NCBI GenBank assembly: GCA_900546385.1 | Contig: URCT01000014.1 | Location: forward strand, 1 to 32,332 | DNA from: an uncultured Eubacteriales bacterium | Lineage (GTDB): Bacteria > Bacillota > Clostridia > Oscillospirales > CAG-382 | Length of the DNA stretch: 32,332 nucleotides | Direction: 5' to 3' | In this document: positions 25,680-32,332 of the stretch, piece after piece | Layout of the letters: the number at the start of each line of letters is the position of its first letter | Position numbering within the stretch: position 1 is the first letter of the stretch | Notes under the pieces: model-generated | The model's input: only the letters and a program-made list of their open reading frames with translations | The model's database searches: none | Told to the model about the DNA's origin: nothing | Made by a program: the position numbers and the translations under genes

Positions 25680-25750
25680 GTGCAAACCGAAAGCCGGTAA
25701 AAAAGGAGAGATGTGAGTGAGAAAAAGGAAGACTTTCGGCTGTGCAGGCT

Positions 25751-28700
25751 TTAGGCGTTCAGAATGTCGTCAATGGCCGCTTTGTTGTCCTCGTAAGCTG
25801 CGCCGCCGGCGTCTTTCACGGCTTGAGCAGCTTCCTTCATGGAGGAGGTCACGGCCTTGCCGTAAGCAGTCACGACCTTGCCGTACATGGCGATGCGGAT
25901 GTACGGACGGCTGACGATGGATTCACTGTAGGAAGCCTTCGGAATACCGGTGCAGACAGCCGTGTAGGTTACGTTGCCCTTGGTGTCCACATCATATTGC
26001 TTGTCCACAAGCACATTGCCCTCGTCGTCTTTCTGGTAAGCAACACCCGAAGCATACAGCTTCGAGGTTTCATAGCCTTCAGCCGTGAGGTCAAATTTCA
26101 GATCGTTTGCGGTCTTGCCGATGGTGTCAAGCACACTCTTTCTGGTAACAATGAAGCCGTATTCGAGCGCGGAAGCCTTGAGAGAAGCCGAAACAGATGC
26201 CGAGAAGCGGATGCCGGTCACGCTGTCAACGCGAACCGAAACATCGTTCGAAGCGGTCGGTGCCTTAGCGGCCTGATACCAAACTGCAAGATCATCGATG
26301 TAATACGTGCCCTGCGTGCCGTTTAAGCTGTTGATGATGCCGATCTGACCGATGGACGGAATATCCTCCGGCACACGGTAGGTGCGGCTGAATTCTTTCC
26401 ATTCGCCCTCGGTGTAATTGATCTTTAAGGCATCCCATTTCGACCAATCGTTGCCGAGTGCATATTTCCAAATGTCCGGACCCGTGCCGCTGTCGGTCTG
26501 CGTGTCGGCGTAGGCGAGAAGTCGGCAAGCACCGCTCTGTCCCTTGGGAACAAAGACCTTACCGGTGATGGTGTAGAAGCCGGTGCTTGCTAACGGAGCC
26601 GAGAATTTGATGGTCGGACGCGAGTTGTCGTTCTTCTTGTTGACCTTGAGAACCGGATTGCCGGAGCCGGCCGGATCATAGGCGTTTTCATAGGTGGCAA
26701 ACCAGGTTCTGGTCGAAAGCGTGCCGTTTCCGTCGGGATCATAGTTGGAGTCGGCAAACTGGTTGCTTTCACCGTTGTTGTCCCATTGAGGCTTGTCTTC
26801 GTAAACTTCGGAAGAGAAGTCTGTATAGTAGAGCAGCGTGCCGTAGTCGCCGGTTGCGGCAACGTCTTCAAACACGGCATGCAGCACGGTGTTGGTTTCC
26901 GGAACGGTGGTGAGGATATTTTCCTTGGTTCCGTCGGTCGACCAGCCTAAGAAGCTTTTCCGTTCGTTCTGAACGAGAACCAACGGAAGAGCGGCACCGA
27001 CCGAGGCGGACTTGGAAGCGACCTCCGCTTCGCCGTTCATGTAGGTGAGCGTTACGCTCGGTGCATAGTAGATGGCATAATCATCGAGGTAGTAAACGTT
27101 GCCGTTGGCATTTCCTGCAAGCGAGAAGAAGCCGAGCTTTCCGAGCTTTGCATAATCGTTCGGAACGTTAACCTTTTCGGTCACGCTGATCCAAGAATCT
27201 CTGCCGAACGAGAACTTTCTGTAACGCTTATCCCAACTGTCACCGGTATCGTCCGTGTTGTTGATCTGAACGACTGTGTAGATGGCAGAGCCGTTGGAGG
27301 AGGCCGGAACATAGACCTTGTAGGAAATGGTGTAAGTGCCGGCGGCAAGAGAGGGTTCTGCGGCGCCGTTGTTGGTGAAGAAGGTTTCAAAGCGCGGATA
27401 GTTGCCGGTCTGCGTCATCTTCAAAACAGGGTTTGCGGCAGTTCCTGCCGGGTCGTTGACGATTTCGTTTTTCGCACGGCCATTCACCATGTTGCCGGTG
27501 TAGGTCGGGCCGAGAAGGGTGTCGTTCTTGTAGTTGCCGGCAAAGAAATTGTAATTGCCGGTGGCTGTGCTGCCGTCATCGTGCGTCCAACCGGTGTAGC
27601 TCTGCGCGGCGAAAGCGGTGTTGGAGAAATCGTTGTAGTAGATAAGGTTGCCGTATTCGTTCTGGGTTGCGATGTCTGCGAATACCGCATAAAGGGTAGT
27701 GTCATTTTCCGGGACACGGGAAATTATGTTTGCGCCGTCCGGCGTGGTCGACCAGCCCTTGAAGAGCTTGCCGTCGGCATTTGTGAACTTGGTGATGAGC
27801 GAGTCGTAGTTGAGGTCTTCCGTGCCGAGGTTTTCTGCGCCGTTCATGAAGGTGACGGAGGTAACGCCGACATCCTTGACGACTGCATAGAGCTTGATAT
27901 CTCTGTTGGCGGCTGCGACGGCTTCGGGAGCGTCGGCAACGGTCGAATTCTGGTTAAGCGACCAGCCGACATGTTTCTTGCCGTCGACGGATAACGTCTT
28001 GGTAAGGTCGAGCGGAAGCTCGGTACGGAACGTGCCGTCGTTTTCGCAGGAGTTTACATAAGCCGTATCGACGACCGCGCCGTCGTAAATATAGGAAACT
28101 TTGTAATACGGAACGATGGAGAGGTTATCATAGTAATAGTAAGTGCCCTCATGGCCGGAAACAGGGTTGCCCCACCAAGCATCGGCCTGGATCTGGACGT
28201 TGGTGCGGTTTTCGCTGTAGCGAGCTGTTGCAGCAGCCGTGTACCACTTGTTGTCCTTTATAGCAGCCGCGAAGCCGTTCTGGAGATTGATATGGTCGCC
28301 GCCGTTGCCGGAGTTGCCGCCAATAAGCCACAGGCAGGCGTTTTCCGGAGAATGGTTGGAGTAAACGTCGAACTTTACAAAGTACGGACGATAGGCTTCG
28401 ATGAACTTTTCATAGAACACGCTCACGTAGTGCGAGCTTACCGGGACGGAAACCTTGAAGGCCTTGCCGCCGTCTTCGTTGCCGGTAACGCCTTCCACAT
28501 CAAATGCGGTGACCGAGTTGGTGGCACCGCCGGTGAGCCACTTCAGAGCAGGGTCTTCATCAAAGGTGAGCGGATTCTGATTGCCGGTGGCAATGTTGAT
28601 GCCCGGGGTTTTGCCGTCGTTGACAATAACGGGTGTGCCGCCGACCGTGAAGGTCTTGTATTCCAATTCGGAAACAGCGATCTTATCGCCGGCTTTGTAA

Positions 28701-29572
28701 ACCTCAGAGCCGTATACATAATCGCCGTCTGCTGCCGGGAAGGTATAGATATCACCTTCGGAAAGCTCAACTAACTGAAGCTTGCCGTCGGTGCCCTTGA
28801 TCATGAAGGAGTTTGCCGGATAGAAGTAGTAGTACATATTGCGCAGATAGGAGGTCGTTCCGGCAGAACCGTTGATACCGCAAGCAAGAAAACGGATGCT
28901 TTCGCCTTCCATAGCTTTGTTGTAGTTGTACTTCGAGCCGTCATATATACCGGTGGTCGAGGTGCAGGTGTTCCATTCGCCGTTCTTGAGCAAGGTTAAG
29001 TCAAGACCGCTGTTGGCATCATCGCCATTCTTGCCGCCCTTGTAAACCTGCGTGCGGAACAAGAAAGCATCTCTTGTAGTGTTGTAGCTTGCCGGGTCGA
29101 GATACATATCCACTTTACCGGTGTATCTGCCTTTTTGAAAGTTAAACTGACCGGGATCAAAGTACAGCGCGCCGAAGCCGAAGCCGCTGTATGCGCTGCC
29201 GGTTACAAGCTTTGTGACCGTCTTGCTCGCATCCTTCGGGTCGCTGGCAAGAGAAGCCGACGAGCCGGCTTCAAAGTACTGAATGTCGCGGGCACCATTG
29301 TCGTAGGTTGTGTGACCGGTGATATACGTTGAATCGAGAAAATCGTATTTCATCGTTTCGCCGCTGACATAAAGAAGGGCTTTGCCGAGACCGTCGACAA
29401 GGTAATTGTCGCCTAAAACTGCCGGGTCGTTTGACACGGCAAGAGCCGCGCTTTCACTGCCCGGAACGGTTTCAGCTGCGCTTTCCACGGTTTCCGGCGT
29501 GAACGCAAAAACGTTCGGCATCATGGAAACACACATAAGAAGCGCAAGAATGAGTGCTGTTGTACGTTTCAT
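25751..29572 (-). CDS. Large secreted modular surface protein with InlB-like repeats
   Basis: The 1273-residue protein has a signal peptide cleaved after VFA (residue 23). Four beta-sandwich modules of carbohydrate-binding type are suggested at about 80-255, 330-490, 640-838 and 910-1100; each ends in a YY(Y/L)DD or NLSIVPYY-like strand. Between them are InlB/Listeria-Bacteroides-type repeats (about 490-568, 569-635, 839-905) with the pattern V-(T/S)-F/Y-M-NG...F-GWS...LYAVF. Repeat plus sandwich occurs as a duplicated unit (569-838 and 839-1100). Residues 1108-1273 form the C-terminal domain shared with the metallophosphoesterase. No catalytic motif, LPXTG or SLH anchor was recognised. It may be an adhesin or glycan-binding scaffold. 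An AAAGGAG site precedes the ATG, and a divergent DeoR-type gene lies upstream. Confidence 0.88.
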   Translation of the reverse strand: MKRTTALILALLMCVSMMPNVFAFTPETVESAAETVPGSESAALAVSNDPAVLGDNYLVDGLGKALLYVSGETMKYDFLDSTYITGHTTYDNGARDIQYFEAGSSASLASDPKDASKTVTKLVTGSAYSGFGFGALYFDPGQFNFQKGRYTGKVDMYLDPASYNTTRDAFLFRTQVYKGGKNGDDANSGLDLTLLKNGEWNTCTSTTGIYDGSKYNYNKAMEGESIRFLACGINGSAGTTSYLRNMYYYFYPANSFMIKGTDGKLQLVELSEGDIYTFPAADGDYVYGSEVYKAGDKIAVSELEYKTFTVGGTPVIVNDGKTPGINIATGNQNPLTFDEDPALKWLTGGATNSVTAFDVEGVTGNEDGGKAFKVSVPVSSHYVSVFYEKFIEAYRPYFVKFDVYSNHSPENACLWLIGGNSGNGGDHINLQNGFAAAIKDNKWYTAAATARYSENRTNVQIQADAWWGNPVSGHEGTYYYYDNLSIVPYYKVSYIYDGAVVDTAYVNSCENDGTFRTELPLDLTKTLSVDGKKHVGWSLNQNSTVADAPEAVAAANRDIKLYAVVKDVGVTSVTFMNGAENLGTEDLNYDSLITKFTNADGKLFKGWSTTPDGANIISRVPENDTTLYAVFADIATQNEYGNLIYYNDFSNTAFAAQSYTGWTHDDGSTATGNYNFFAGNYKNDTLLGPTYTGNMVNGRAKNEIVNDPAGTAANPVLKMTQTGNYPRFETFFTNNGAAEPSLAAGTYTISYKVYVPASSNGSAIYTVVQINNTDDTGDSWDKRYRKFSFGRDSWISVTEKVNVPNDYAKLGKLGFFSLAGNANGNVYYLDDYAIYYAPSVTLTYMNGEAEVASKSASVGAALPLVLVQNERKSFLGWSTDGTKENILTTVPETNTVLHAVFEDVAATGDYGTLLYYTDFSSEVYEDKPQWDNNGESNQFADSNYDPDGNGTLSTRTWFATYENAYDPAGSGNPVLKVNKKNDNSRPTIKFSAPLASTGFYTITGKVFVPKGQSGACRLLAYADTQTDSGTGPDIWKYALGNDWSKWDALKINYTEGEWKEFSRTYRVPEDIPSIGQIGIINSLNGTQGTYYIDDLAVWYQAAKAPTASNDVSVRVDSVTGIRFSASVSASLKASALEYGFIVTRKSVLDTIGKTANDLKFDLTAEGYETSKLYASGVAYQKDDEGNVLVDKQYDVDTKGNVTYTAVCTGIPKASYSESIVSRPYIRIAMYGKVVTAYGKAVTSSMKEAAQAVKDAGGAAYEDNKAAIDDILNA

Positions 29573-29607
29573 AAGAGACTCTCCTTTGGAAATTTTATTG
29601 TGAGTGA

Positions 29608-29640
29608 AAAATGTTTGCTAAGATGGTTGACAAACATTTT
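29608..29640. repeat. Perfect 10-bp inverted repeat, candidate operator of the divergent promoters
   Basis: AAAATGTTTG (29608-29617) and CAAACATTTT (29631-29640) are exact reverse complements, 13 bases apart. The right arm covers the end of the -35 element of the regulator promoter and lies just downstream of the start site of the secreted-protein promoter. A protein bound here could block both. Confidence 0.7.
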
Positions 29641-29655
29641 ACTCTGTATTATAAT
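29627..29655 (+). promoter_or_regulatory. Consensus sigma-A promoter of the DeoR-family regulator
   Basis: TTGACA (29627-29632), 17-base spacer, TATAAT (29650-29655): a perfect match. The start would be near 29662, about 85 bases before the regulator's ATG. Confidence 0.88.
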
Positions 29656-29676
29656 ATAACATAAATTCGAAAGCAA
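29648..29676 (-). promoter_or_regulatory. Promoter of the 1273-residue secreted protein gene
   Basis: On the minus strand TTGCTT (29671-29676), 17-base spacer, TATAAT (29648-29653). A second reading, TTGCAT with TATATT shifted by 5 bases, is also possible. The -10 overlaps the -10 of the oppositely directed regulator promoter by four bases. Confidence 0.75.
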
Positions 29677-29746
29677 TGCAATATGCGCAGGCATTTGCGC
29701 GCATATGAGCAAAAAAATGGTAATTTCGAAGGGAAGTGAATCGAAA

Positions 29747-30502
29747 ATGAGCACGGAAAGAGAAAAAGATATTCTCCGGATAATTTATGAAAAAAGGCAA
29801 ATAACTGTAAAAGAATTATCACGGATTCTTTACACAAGTGAGTCTTCCATCCGGCGAGACCTTGAGCATTTGGAGAATCAGCACCTGTTAAAGCGTTTCC
29901 ATGGCGGCGCACGTGTCGAAGCCAACGGCGTTTCGCTTTTGAAGGTTCCGTATATCATGCGTGAGCTGACCTTTGCCGAGGAAAAAGAGCGGATCGGGCG
30001 CAAGGCGGCAAGCCTTTTGCATGAACAGGACTTAGTCTATTTGGATTCGTCCTCCACGGCGACCTATATTTTGCCGTATTTGGATTCCTTCCGCGATCTT
30101 ATCATCATTACAAACGGCCTTGAAACGCTCAACCGTGCGATGGATTACGGCTTCCGCGTCATCTGTACAGGCGGCACGCTTCAGCGATCGGCACGCGCCT
30201 TTTACGGTGAAGAGGCCTTTCACACCATTTCCAATTATTATGCCAACTATTGCTTCATTTCCTGCGCGGCATTTGATGACCACGGGAATGTCACCGATGT
30301 CAGCGTGGAGGAAAATGAAATACGGCGTGCCATGATGCGGCAGTCGAATCACAAAATTCTGTTATGCTCCAGCGAAAAGCAGGGAATCCGCAAGTTTCAC
30401 CACTGCTGCAATATCCGTGATCTGGAGGCGGTTGTCACTCCAAAGCCGCTCTCGCATTCCTTTCCGACCGAAGCACACGCAAAGACGATTTTGGCGGAAT
30501 AG
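29747..30502 (+). CDS. DeoR-family transcriptional regulator
   Basis: The 251-residue protein has an N-terminal winged helix-turn-helix (about 3-57) with the DeoR signature: ITVKELSRILYTSESSIRRD, then LEHLENQHLLKRFHGGA. The C-terminal DeoRC sugar-phosphate-binding domain (about 75-230) shows IGRKAASLLHEQDLVYLDSS, ITNGLETLNRAM, CTGGTLQRSARAFYG and SVEENEIRRAM patterns. Members usually repress neighbouring sugar genes and are released by a phosphorylated sugar. The ATG at 29747 follows AAGGGAAGTG; an upstream ATG at 29705 lacks a site. The gene diverges from the large secreted protein gene across a compact shared control region and probably regulates it and itself. Confidence 0.93.
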   Translation: MSTEREKDILRIIYEKRQITVKELSRILYTSESSIRRDLEHLENQHLLKRFHGGARVEANGVSLLKVPYIMRELTFAEEKERIGRKAASLLHEQDLVYLDSSSTATYILPYLDSFRDLIIITNGLETLNRAMDYGFRVICTGGTLQRSARAFYGEEAFHTISNYYANYCFISCAAFDDHGNVTDVSVEENEIRRAMMRQSNHKILLCSSEKQGIRKFHHCCNIRDLEAVVTPKPLSHSFPTEAHAKTILAE

Positions 30503-30530
30503 CCGTTCACAAATAACGCGTACAAAATAT

Positions 30531-30580
30531 AAAAAGCAGACATTCGAAAGGTTTCTTCGGAATGTCTGCTTTTTGTTTTT
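30531..30580. terminator. Bidirectional terminator between the DeoR gene and valS
   Basis: A perfect 15-bp stem (30531-30545 with 30560-30574, core GCAGACATTC/GAATGTCTGC) with T-run on the plus side and A-run on the other. It serves the regulator gene ending at 30502 and valS ending at 30594. Confidence 0.93.
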
Positions 30581-30593
30581 GGGGTGATTGAAC

Positions 30594-32165
30594 TTAAAGC
30601 TTGGCTAACATATCTTTTACATTTGCAAGCATTTCGGTGTATTTGGCAAGCTTGGCGCGTTCGGCTTCCACCACGGCTGCCGGTGCTTTATCGGTAAACG
30701 ACGCGTTGGAGAGCTTGCCGTTGACACGGGCAATTTCCTTTTCGGCGTTTTCCTTCTCCTTTTCAAGACGGGCGCGTTCCTTTTCGAGGTCAACGATTTC
30801 CGCCATGGGAATGTACAGCTTTGCGCCTTCGGAAACCACGCTGACACTGCCGTCGGCGTCATACGAATCCACAAGCACCACTTCGCTTGCCGATGCAAGC
30901 TTTGTGAAGAACACGGCCGTGTCGGCATTGAAGCTGTCGGCGTATTCGGAAACCACATACAGCTTTGCCTTCTTGGACGGCGGTACGTTCATCTGCGCAC
31001 GCACGTTGCGCAAAGCGCGGATGGCGGCAATGACGCGTTCCATTGCGCCGCATTCGGCACGGAAGTCTAAGCTTTCGTCGTATTGCGGCCATTCGGCAAT
31101 AATGAGCGGTTTGTCAAAGCCGAGGTGCGACCAAATGCATTCGGTGATGAACGGCATAAACGGATGCAAAAGCTTCAGCGTGCCGCTGAGAACGTAAAGC
31201 AGAACGCTTTGCGCATTTTTGCAGGATTCGGTGTCTTTTTCGAAAAGGCGCGGCTTGACAAGCTCGATATACCAGTCGCATAACACGTCCCAAACGAACT
31301 CATATAACTTTGCCGAAGCAACGCCAAGCTCGAATTTATCGAGATTTGCCGTGACTTCTGCCACCGTCGTGTTGAATTTGGAGAGAATCCACTTGTCTTC
31401 CAGACCGAGCTTTTCGGGAATGACGGGCTTTGTGTCGTCGTCGAGGTTCATGAGCATGAAGCGCGAAGCGTTCCAAATCTTGTTGGCAAAGTTGCCGGAG
31501 GCCTCGACCTTTTTGTCGGAGTAGCGCATATCGTTTCCGGGCGAGTTGCCGGTGACAAGCGTGAAGCGAAGCGCGTCCGCACCGTATTTGGCGATGACCT
31601 CGAGCGGATCGACGCCGTTGCCGAGAGATTTGGACATTTTGCGGCCTTGCTCGTCGCGCACAAGTCCATGGATAAGAACCGTGTTAAACGGCGCCTTGCC
31701 GGTATGCTCCAGACCGGAGAAGATCATGCGCGATACCCAGAATGTGATGATGTCGTATCCGGTAACAAGGGTAGAGGTCGGATAATAGTATTCCAAATCC
31801 TTGGTCTTTTCCGGCCAGCCGAGCGTGGAGAACGGCCAAAGCGCCGAGGAGAACCAGGTGTCAAGCACATCTTCGTCCTGACGCATGGGCGCGCCGCATT
31901 TCGGGCAGACCGTAACGTCGGTCTTGGATACGACGGTCTCGCCGCAGGCGTCGCAGTAGAACGCCGGAATACGGTGACCCCACCAAAGCTGACGGGAAAT
32001 GCACCAGTCGTGGATGTTTTCCATCCAGTTGAAATATTTTTTGGATTGGTTTTCCGGAACAAAACGAATCGTGCCGTCGCGGACAACCTTGATAGCAGGT
32101 CCGGCAAGCGGAGCCATCTTCACGAACCATTGGTCGGAGATGAGCGGCTCGACCGTCGTGCCGAG
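30594..32165 (-). CDS. valS: Valyl-tRNA synthetase, C-terminal part only
   Basis: ValRS charges tRNA-Val. About 522 residues are present, starting at TVEPLISDQWFVKM, part of the insert region before the second half of the catalytic fold. Visible parts are the WCISRQLWWGHRIP segment, a CDACG...CPKCG zinc-type Cys cluster, DVLDTWFSSALWPFS, the KMSKS loop in RKMSKSLGNGVDP, the helical anticodon-binding domain, and the C-terminal coiled-coil arm (VDLEKERARLEKEKENAEKE). The N-terminal ~350 residues with the HIGH motif and most of the editing domain are absent. Instead the frame runs on without a stop into an oxidoreductase-like segment at the window edge. I read this as a real valS cut by a junction near 32150-32165, not as a functional fusion. 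Confidence 0.92.
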   Translation of the reverse strand, partial: LGTTVEPLISDQWFVKMAPLAGPAIKVVRDGTIRFVPENQSKKYFNWMENIHDWCISRQLWWGHRIPAFYCDACGETVVSKTDVTVCPKCGAPMRQDEDVLDTWFSSALWPFSTLGWPEKTKDLEYYYPTSTLVTGYDIITFWVSRMIFSGLEHTGKAPFNTVLIHGLVRDEQGRKMSKSLGNGVDPLEVIAKYGADALRFTLVTGNSPGNDMRYSDKKVEASGNFANKIWNASRFMLMNLDDDTKPVIPEKLGLEDKWILSKFNTTVAEVTANLDKFELGVASAKLYEFVWDVLCDWYIELVKPRLFEKDTESCKNAQSVLLYVLSGTLKLLHPFMPFITECIWSHLGFDKPLIIAEWPQYDESLDFRAECGAMERVIAAIRALRNVRAQMNVPPSKKAKLYVVSEYADSFNADTAVFFTKLASASEVVLVDSYDADGSVSVVSEGAKLYIPMAEIVDLEKERARLEKEKENAEKEIARVNGKLSNASFTDKAPAAVVEAERAKLAKYTEMLANVKDMLAKL

Positions 32166-32332
32166 ACCATAGAAGGTATCCTTGAAGCGGAACCAAGTGT
32201 TCAGGCGGAAGATGCGGTTGTTGCGCCGGACGGCTTCGGCTACGCGCTTGCCTTCGCCGATGGTGCGCGTCATCGGTTTCTCGCACCAGATGTCCTTGCC
32301 GGCCTTGGCCGCCTCGACGGCCATGATGCCGT
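32150..32332 (-). pseudogene. Gfo/Idh/MocA oxidoreductase fragment joined in frame to valS (probable chimera)
   Basis: The last ~56 codons read GIMAVEAAKAGKDIWCEKP, MTRTIGEGKRVAEAVRRNN and RLNTWFRFKDTFYGLGT. This is the NAD-binding domain part of a Gfo/Idh/MocA oxidoreductase, including the EKP motif that holds the catalytic Lys. It has no place in ValRS. The segment continues beyond the window, so no start codon can be assigned. The switch from one family to the other occurs within the FYGLGTTVEP codons, where both families could share a GT-T-V-like stretch. Homologues with this wording are, from general knowledge, common in Planctomycetes, Lentisphaerae and Verrucomicrobia, which would fit a contig misjoin. 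Confidence 0.8.

Noticed and set aside
30594..32332. A genuine bifunctional oxidoreductase-ValRS fusion
   Set aside because: The oxidoreductase part appears cut in its middle and the synthetase lacks its ATP-binding HIGH half, so neither activity would be complete; a misjoin is simpler.
1..32332. CRISPR array, tRNA or rRNA genes, insertion sequences or prophage genes
   Set aside because: No regularly spaced repeats, tRNA-like cloverleaf, transposase, integrase or phage structural motifs were seen on either strand by eye.

Overview
The window looks like a chromosomal segment of a low-to-mid GC Gram-positive anaerobe of the class Clostridia, probably from a gut or rumen-type metagenome. The evidence is a T-box leader ahead of pheS, consensus sigma-A promoters and strong AAAGGAG-type ribosome binding sites at nearly every gene, an S-layer homology protein, a YtvI-type sporulation membrane protein, a lipobox lipoprotein for solute binding, and large secreted proteins with InlB-like repeats. 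No phage, transposon, CRISPR array, rRNA or tRNA gene was recognised.

Left part (1-5300): a 5' piece of a secreted SLH protein, then the carA-carB operon for carbamoyl phosphate, both on the minus strand. Positions 5471-9344 hold a small sugar locus: a DMT-family permease and a GH36 alpha-galactosidase in one minus-strand operon, facing a divergent AraC-family regulator. Positions 9355-11791 hold a second minus-strand operon: a YtvI/AI-2E-type membrane protein followed 13 bases later by an (alpha/alpha)6-barrel glycosidase. Then three plus-strand genes follow: hom (homoserine dehydrogenase, with an abbreviated C-terminal domain), an orphan solute-binding lipoprotein, and an intracellular Asp-box propeller protein of the sialidase superfamily.

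Middle and right part: a T-box-controlled phenylalanyl-tRNA synthetase operon in which a YitT-family membrane protein gene lies between pheS and pheT; an XRE-family regulator; a secreted multidomain metallophosphoesterase; a 1273-residue secreted modular protein; and a DeoR-family regulator diverging from that large gene. The two secreted proteins end in a related C-terminal domain of about 160 residues. The regulator and the large secreted gene share an unusually compact divergent promoter, with overlapping -10 elements and a perfect 10-bp inverted repeat.

At the right edge, the 3' two thirds of valS are joined in frame to a Gfo/Idh/MocA oxidoreductase fragment. This is probably an assembly chimera, and the last ~180 bases should be treated with suspicion. 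The best candidates for something little described are the shared C-terminal domain of the two secreted proteins, the divergent control region at 29.6-29.7 kb, and the pheS-yitT-pheT arrangement.
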